Under the pieces are notes generated by a model. It saw only the letters and a program-made list of their open reading frames with translations. It had not been told where the DNA came from and did no database searches. From Bugula neritina (taxonomy: Eukaryota; Bryozoa; Gymnolaemata; Cheilostomatida; Bugulidae), in assembly GCA_964035545.1 (NCBI GenBank), contig OZ037766.1:22122767-22186766 (forward strand): a stretch of DNA of 64,000 nt, read 5' to 3'. Numbering within the stretch: the stretch's first letter is position 1; each line of letters starts with the position of its first letter. Both the position numbers and the translations under genes were made by a program. Shown here piece by piece: positions 58,803 through 64,000 of this stretch.

Positions 58803-61545
58803 ATGGGCCTGTTTGGCAAGACTAAGGCACCAGATCCCAAGGAAGCGGTAAGCTGTAGCATGTAACTAAATAACCAGTTGCTTCTTTTACTGAGACTGAA
58901 TGAATTTTAAAATACAGTAGTTGCAAAAATGCTTCAAGGTGATAATAGTAAAATATGATTTTCAGGTACAACACTGGACATCTGCGATTCGGAAAGAGGG
59001 GTTCAAGCTGGACAGAAATATTAACCGTTAGTAAATCACTGCAGCAAACATTTGTGTGTCTTCTTTTATTTCACCGTTTGAAACCTGTTTATAAGTTTAT
59101 TGAACTTGATAAAATAAATTATCAACTATTTAATAATACTTTAGTTCCTCCATAATCATAAACAAGTAATTTTATAGTACTGTAACAGTAAAAAATAGAC
59201 TCAAGGTATTATTCTTAAGCTTTTATTTTATTGTCTATTTGTTTGTTTTATTAGTTTTAAAAAGTATTCGTATTAGTGTTTGCTCTACAGAGATCAAGCG
59301 AGAGGAAGAGAAGGTTAAGAGATCATTGAAAGATGCCGCCAAGAAAGGTCACACAGATGTATGTAAAGTTTTGGCTAAAGAAATAGTCAACTCAAGGAAG
59401 GCACAGAACAAGTTGCATGCAGCAAAGGCACACATGAACAGTGTACAGATGCAAATGAAAAATCAGCTAGGTGGGTTAATCTAAATATCTCTACTGTTGA
59501 AAAATGTTATATGTAAATCAGTTAAATTGATGCTATTATATCATGGCTTATAAAACGATTATATGATAATATAAAGTAGTTTGCGTAAAAATAAAAATTA
59601 TATATATATATATGAGATTTTTTTTCTTTTTTACATTACATGTATATGTGTAATACATAAACCAGTTTATGTATATACATAAGCATACACATATGCATAT
59701 ACATGCTATTGAACTTTCAAATTATCATCATTAATATTGCATCAAAAATACTTTAATTTTATTTTCAAGAATTGCAATAATTACTCAACTTTCCTATTAC
59801 TGCTCCACAACAACACCTTTTGTTTATAAGAAAAAAAATATTAACCGAAATCTCGCTTAATACCCTTTATACCTGGCAATCAGTACACCAGAAAAGCCAT
59901 TTCAGTAGTATTTCTCTGCTTTGAATGGGAGGAAATTAATCCTATAGCATAGTTTGTTAGAAAACAGTTCAACTTAAACGTAACTTAATTAGTTTTTGAT
60001 TGTTATCAAATGTTAGATACTACGAACTAGCATGATATTAATCTCTGTATTCGATTATATTATATATACTTATACATACTTTGTATTATTAAATGGCTGC
60101 TTTTTGCGTCATGGTTTTACCATTATTATTATGTTTTAGCTGTTTTGAGAATATCCGGGGCATTGGAAGCCAGCACCGCTGTCATGTCTTCAATGCAACA
60201 GCTTCTTAAGATTGAAGACGTCAGTGCAACTATGAGAGAACTCTCACAGGAAATGACTAAAGTAAGTTATAACATGACACTGGGTGTAATGTTGTCATTA
60301 CTGTGTGGTAATGTATTACATTGTACTGCTTCAGTCGTCTACTGCTGTAGAATATGTTAGCAACATAATTATACAATGCAAAATATAATAGCATTGATCA
60401 AAAATGTAATTCTATTAGACAACAATTGACACAGTTGAAATCGATTTACAATCCAAGAAGATATTTGTCTAGGAATATATTCAACGTCATATATACTCTA
60501 TTAAAATGTCTCCTGAACTTGCAAGAGATCTATTTTCTTACAACTAATTTGTTTATTTAGCTAAGTTTGTTTTGGTTAGAGCCTCTTTATTGCCTCTGTA
60601 CAACAAGTGCTGCTTCTTGTACTTCATTACATAACTATATTGTTGTTTGAGATGCTGACTCAGTGTTTACATGCAGCCTAGTTCAGTATTACCTCAATGA
60701 AATGTTCCCTACCCCCTGTCTGTTCACCTGATAATTTTACTATCTACAACCTCTCTGAGTCTATGATGTTGCGTCACGTCTCTAACTTGTGTGCACAGGC
60801 TGGTATCATAGAGGAAATGGTTGAAGACACTCTGGAGGATGCACTAGGTGATGACGATGAGCTGGAAGAAGATGTACAGAATGAGGTGGATAAAGTGCTG
60901 TTTGAGTTGACAGCCGGTGAGCTTTATATATTCAGTATTTTTATTTCATTCAATAAAATCATTCTCTGTATTGTCAATAGCTGCTAGTTGCTGAGGCCAG
61001 TCAGAACACACAAATTGGACCAAATTTTCTATTCAGAGATTTTTTAGCCAAAGCTCATAAATTTCAGTTACTTTTCGCTGTCAAATAAAAGTCATTTATT
61101 CAACTTAAAACCTTCTGTTTATTGAACAGCTAACCGTTGTTGTTTGGCAATCTAATTTTCTCAGCAAATTATGCATTGCTGTAAATTGATTTAATTGAAT
61201 ATTATTGCTGATCTAAAATGTCAAAATTGTCATAGCAAAAGATAGGTAGATTCAAAGTGACCAGGTTTTATATTCAAGGATTTCACCATATGAGCTCTGA
61301 CCATTATTGAAAGTTGTTTTCTCTTTGTTTGACATGCCATGTGCTGCTTATTTGATAAGCTCTGCTAAACAGGTAGGAGTTGTCTATTCTTAATAACATT
61401 ACTATTTCTATTCCCAGGTGAGATAGGCAAAGCTCCACTGGCTCACCAGGAATCTCTGCCAGTGCCGAGTGCAGAAGAACCAGCTCCAGACGAAGAAGAA
61501 GATCTCAGTGATATGCGGCAGCGACTTCAAGCCTTGAGGAGCTAA
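58803..61545 (+). CDS. CHMP3: CHMP3/VPS24, ESCRT-III subunit, 6 exons, 217 aa
   Basis: Exons: 58803-58847, 58966-59026, 59291-59470, 60140-60261, 60799-60916, 61418-61545. All borders are GT-AG, phases agree, and the sum is 218 codons with TAA 61543-61545. Human CHMP3 is about 222 aa, so this is full length. The start MGLFGKTKAPDPKE is the family N-terminus (Gly2 is often myristoylated in this family). The basic helical hairpin follows (REEEKVKRSLKDAAKKGHTD, later KAHMNSVQMQMKNQL), then the acidic region (LEDALGDDDELEEDVQNEVD). The C-terminus DMRQRLQALRS is a MIM1-type motif that recruits the AAA ATPase VPS4. Known role: with CHMP2 it caps and remodels CHMP4 filaments in membrane scission (multivesicular bodies, cytokinesis, repair). 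Nothing looks damaged. Confidence 0.95.
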
Positions 61546-61861
61546 TTTACGTAACTGTAATATCCAGCTGTGTTACTGTTGATAAAATTTCCTTTTATGA
61601 TGTTCAAATTTTTTGTATTTATAATTTTTGGTAGCAATTATAAAAGTTGTCTACGTAGCAAAATGTGTAATGCTTGCTTTAGTAGATGATTCTTTATCGC
61701 CTTTATAATCTTCAGTTTATATACAAAGTAATCTATATTTTTCAAAAATATTTTTGAAGTACTAAAATTGCAAAGTTACTATTTCGTAATTGTGTAACTA
61801 TTTTTACTTTAAGTTAATGAATCTTTACTTGCGGTATGTATAGCATTTTATTTGTTGAACT

Positions 61862-61867
61862 AATAAA
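61862..61867 (+). terminator. CHMP3 poly(A) signal
   Basis: AATAAA, 317 nt after the CHMP3 stop codon, in an AT-rich 3' UTR. A GT-containing stretch (AGTCTGTTAGCGTG) follows about 15 nt later, a suitable downstream element. Confidence 0.7.
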
Positions 61868-62201
61868 GTATACTAATACTGAATAGTCTGTTAGCGTGAA
61901 TTTACTGACCTAAAAATGAATTTCTATAGGGTTTTACCAGTAAATTAATTGGCAGCCTATATAATACCCTTCAAAAGTTTTCAACCATTCAGTAACTGTA
62001 TGATGTTCACCATAACGCAGATTGAAATATATACTAGAAGTCTTGGAACTTCCACCAAAACATAAAAACTAGCGTTGGGGAAATGAATATAAATTTTGCC
62101 AGTGTTTACTGTGTAAACACAATAAACCTGTATAATGAATAAGTGGCAAAAACATTATTATAGTATTGAGTTACAGACAACCATAGACTTAGACCGGAGT
62201 C

Positions 62202-62215
62202 CAGGGGTGAGCAAC
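62202..62215 (+). repeat. hAT-like terminal sequence (candidate)
   Basis: CAGGGGTGAGCAAC closely matches the end at 55495 (TAGGGGTGGGCAAC), in the same orientation. It is possibly the 5' end of a second decayed element. No partner end was found. Confidence 0.35.
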
Positions 62216-62738
62216 ATCTTCAAATCGCCCATTGCAACATTTTTTGCTGCTGAATGACCAGAAAAAAATGTGTGTGTTCTTTACTTGAACACTGCAAGAT
62301 TTGTGTATCTTTCTGGCACTATAAAGAGCTTGGTTCCTATTTTGATGCATTATTTAATAGAAGCAATTTAGTTAGCAGCTTTTATCCATCAAGTAGAGAA
62401 AGTTCTTGTTTCCATTGAAATTTTTTTTATTGAAGCATACATGGTGATAAAACTAAAAACATGTTTTAACTGAAACGAAAAAAGCTGTAAAACGAAAACA
62501 TTTGGGTATGAGCAAAAGACGATTTTTTTCGTTAAATAATTAGTAAGGTCAAGAAGAAGGCAGTTCTACACAAAAGGTCACTTTGATCCCACAGCACTTT
62601 ACAATAATATATTATTTATGTCCTAGTTTCGTAAATATTCTCATTTGAGTTTAAATTTTTTAACTTTAAAAATAATAACTATAAATTTAATCTAAAAAAT
62701 ATTTCTCACTACTAATTAAAATTTAAATATATTCGAAC

Positions 62739-62866
62739 ATGCGGTCGTTAATTCGAAGTTTCAAACTTCCTGTTCCACCAAAGCTAAAAGTTGTCACGGT
62801 TATATTATTACTAATATTGAGATCAAATAAATATTTTTTCGCGTTTAATGTAGCAGTTACAAATGG
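62739..62866 (+). CDS. Possible first coding exon of a gene leaving the window
   Basis: ATG 62739 opens 42 codons plus two bases up to a good donor (AATGG|GTAAGT). The peptide has a basic start (MRSLIRSFKLPVPPKLK), then the hydrophobic run VVTVILLLIL, then a mixed segment, so it could be a signal anchor or signal peptide. The downstream 1.1 kb has no exon in a fitting phase. It is not recognised, and a chance ORF is possible in such short sequence. Confidence 0.35.
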
Positions 62867-64000
62867 GTAAGTAATTTTCTTTTTAAAAGTGATAGTTGAT
62901 TATAATAAGCTTACATTTTTAAAATGTAATTTAAAGTATATACTTATAGTAATGATATATTTTGTTGTAATTAATTTAAATAGTAATTAAGTTCAACTAG
63001 TCTAATTTCTATATTTATATTATAATCTAAATTATTCTTTTTTATTAAATTTAATAAAAATGAATATTGTAATTTAAATTTCAATGTTAATTTATTTATT
63101 ATAAATTATAATAATAGCAATTTTGTTAGTGAGTTTATACTCATATTCAATTTCATAATGATAACCATAATCATAATCACTATCAGATAATGGTGATAAT
63201 CATAATGATAATGATTAAATTTAATTACTAAGGTTAAAATTTAAAGTTTAATAAATTAATGTGACAGTGAAAGTGAAGCATCATCAATATCATAAAGATT
63301 AAAGTGACAATCATGATGATAATTTTTAGTGTTACTATTAGTATTAGTATTACTATTACTGTATTAGGTATTAGTATTAGTATTACTGTTACATTGCTGG
63401 GTATATAATATTGCGAAGTAGTTTCAATGATAGAATAAATGTGTTATTTATAAAATATGATAATAATGTCAAAATGCAAACAAGTAAATGCAGTGCATTT
63501 TACATTCAAACAACAACTGATGAGCTTGTGATGGTGATGCACACATATTGGTTAGTCATGGTGCCATTCTGAATGACACCACATAACATTGTAGTAATAC
63601 CACACACATATTGGCTAGTTATGGGGCCATACTAAATGACACATATGACAATTACTAATTAATTTTATGTAATAATAGTAATACTTATGCAATTATACTA
63701 GAACTATAACTAATTAGTTAGTATCAGACTATAAGTACAAGTTAATCTATTAGTATTCGTATTACTATTAGACTTAGTAGTTATATTTTATTGGTATTAC
63801 TATTACTATTACTGTAAGTGTATTAGTATTACTATTACTGGTAGTGATACTCTATTAGTATTAATATTATATTATTAATATTACTATTAGTGATACTAAA
63901 AGCAAGATAGTATTATTATTAGTATTACTAATAACCGTAACTTAATGTTTGTCTTATGTGTTTATGCTATAATTATAAACTTATAGTTTTACTTATAGTT
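62867..64000. other. AT-rich low-complexity end of the window
   Basis: ATTACTATTAGTATT-type repeats at 63320-63400 and 63740-63930, and a pair of similar 60-70 bp segments near 63540 and 63600 (CACACATATTGGYTAGTYATGG). It may be an intron of the candidate gene at 62739. No coding sequence was seen. Confidence 0.5.

Larger units (their letters stand above)
61546..62738. other. CHMP3 3' UTR and downstream interval
   Basis: AT-rich. It holds the CHMP3 poly(A) signal (61862) and a hAT-like end at 62202-62215. No coding sequence was found until the candidate exon at 62739. Confidence 0.5.

Overview
The window is nuclear DNA from an animal: AT-rich, with genes split into many short exons (most introns 100-1500 bp, GT-AG borders), one Pol III tRNA gene, simple repeats and transposon remains. 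Three genes could be joined exon to exon with matching phases from ATG to stop. A fourth, for the ankyrin-TPR protein, could be joined the same way on the minus strand. I cannot name the species. The DOCK-A type protein, the ESCRT-III protein CHMP3 and the gene density fit an invertebrate metazoan. Coordinates of spliced genes come from reading splice sites and checking phase and stop codons by hand.

Layout. 115-5252 (minus): four-exon gene for an ankyrin-repeat plus TPR-like protein of 1027 aa. 6335-11658 (plus): a Ty3/gypsy-type LTR retrotransposon with 347-bp LTRs that differ at one base and a 4-bp target duplication. Its polyprotein region is damaged, and reverse transcriptase, RNase H and the integrase core are missing. 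It sits in the shared upstream interval of the ankyrin gene and the next gene. 12247-16663 (plus): seven-exon gene for an unrecognised 379-aa protein with a coiled-coil C-terminus, a 30-nt exon and one GC-AG intron. 18082-18831 (plus): two exons encoding a C3HC4 RING finger. 19894-20461 (plus): two exons of a helical protein that may or may not belong to the same gene. 20462-25720: AT-rich, repeat-filled DNA without a convincing gene.

25721-54373 (plus): the main feature, a 44-coding-exon DOCK gene of the DOCK1/2/5 class (2041 aa: SH3, DHR-1, DHR-2, proline-rich tail with two PxLPxK Crk-type SH3 ligands). Intron 28 contains a complete tRNA-Lys(CUU) gene. Several introns hold minisatellites, and two of these run right up to a 3' splice site. 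55495-56125: remains of a hAT-like DNA transposon with a BED-type zinc-finger fragment. 58803-61545 (plus): six-exon CHMP3/VPS24 gene (217 aa) with a poly(A) signal. 62739-62866: possible first exon of a further gene leaving the window.

The host genes share no single pathway. DOCK (Rac activation, cytoskeleton) and CHMP3 (ESCRT-III membrane scission) are ordinary conserved metazoan genes. The less ordinary material is the ankyrin-TPR fusion, the retrotransposon with its extra C2H2 zinc-finger ORF, and the repeat-borne splice acceptors in DOCK. I found no CRISPR array, operon or bacterial-type system.
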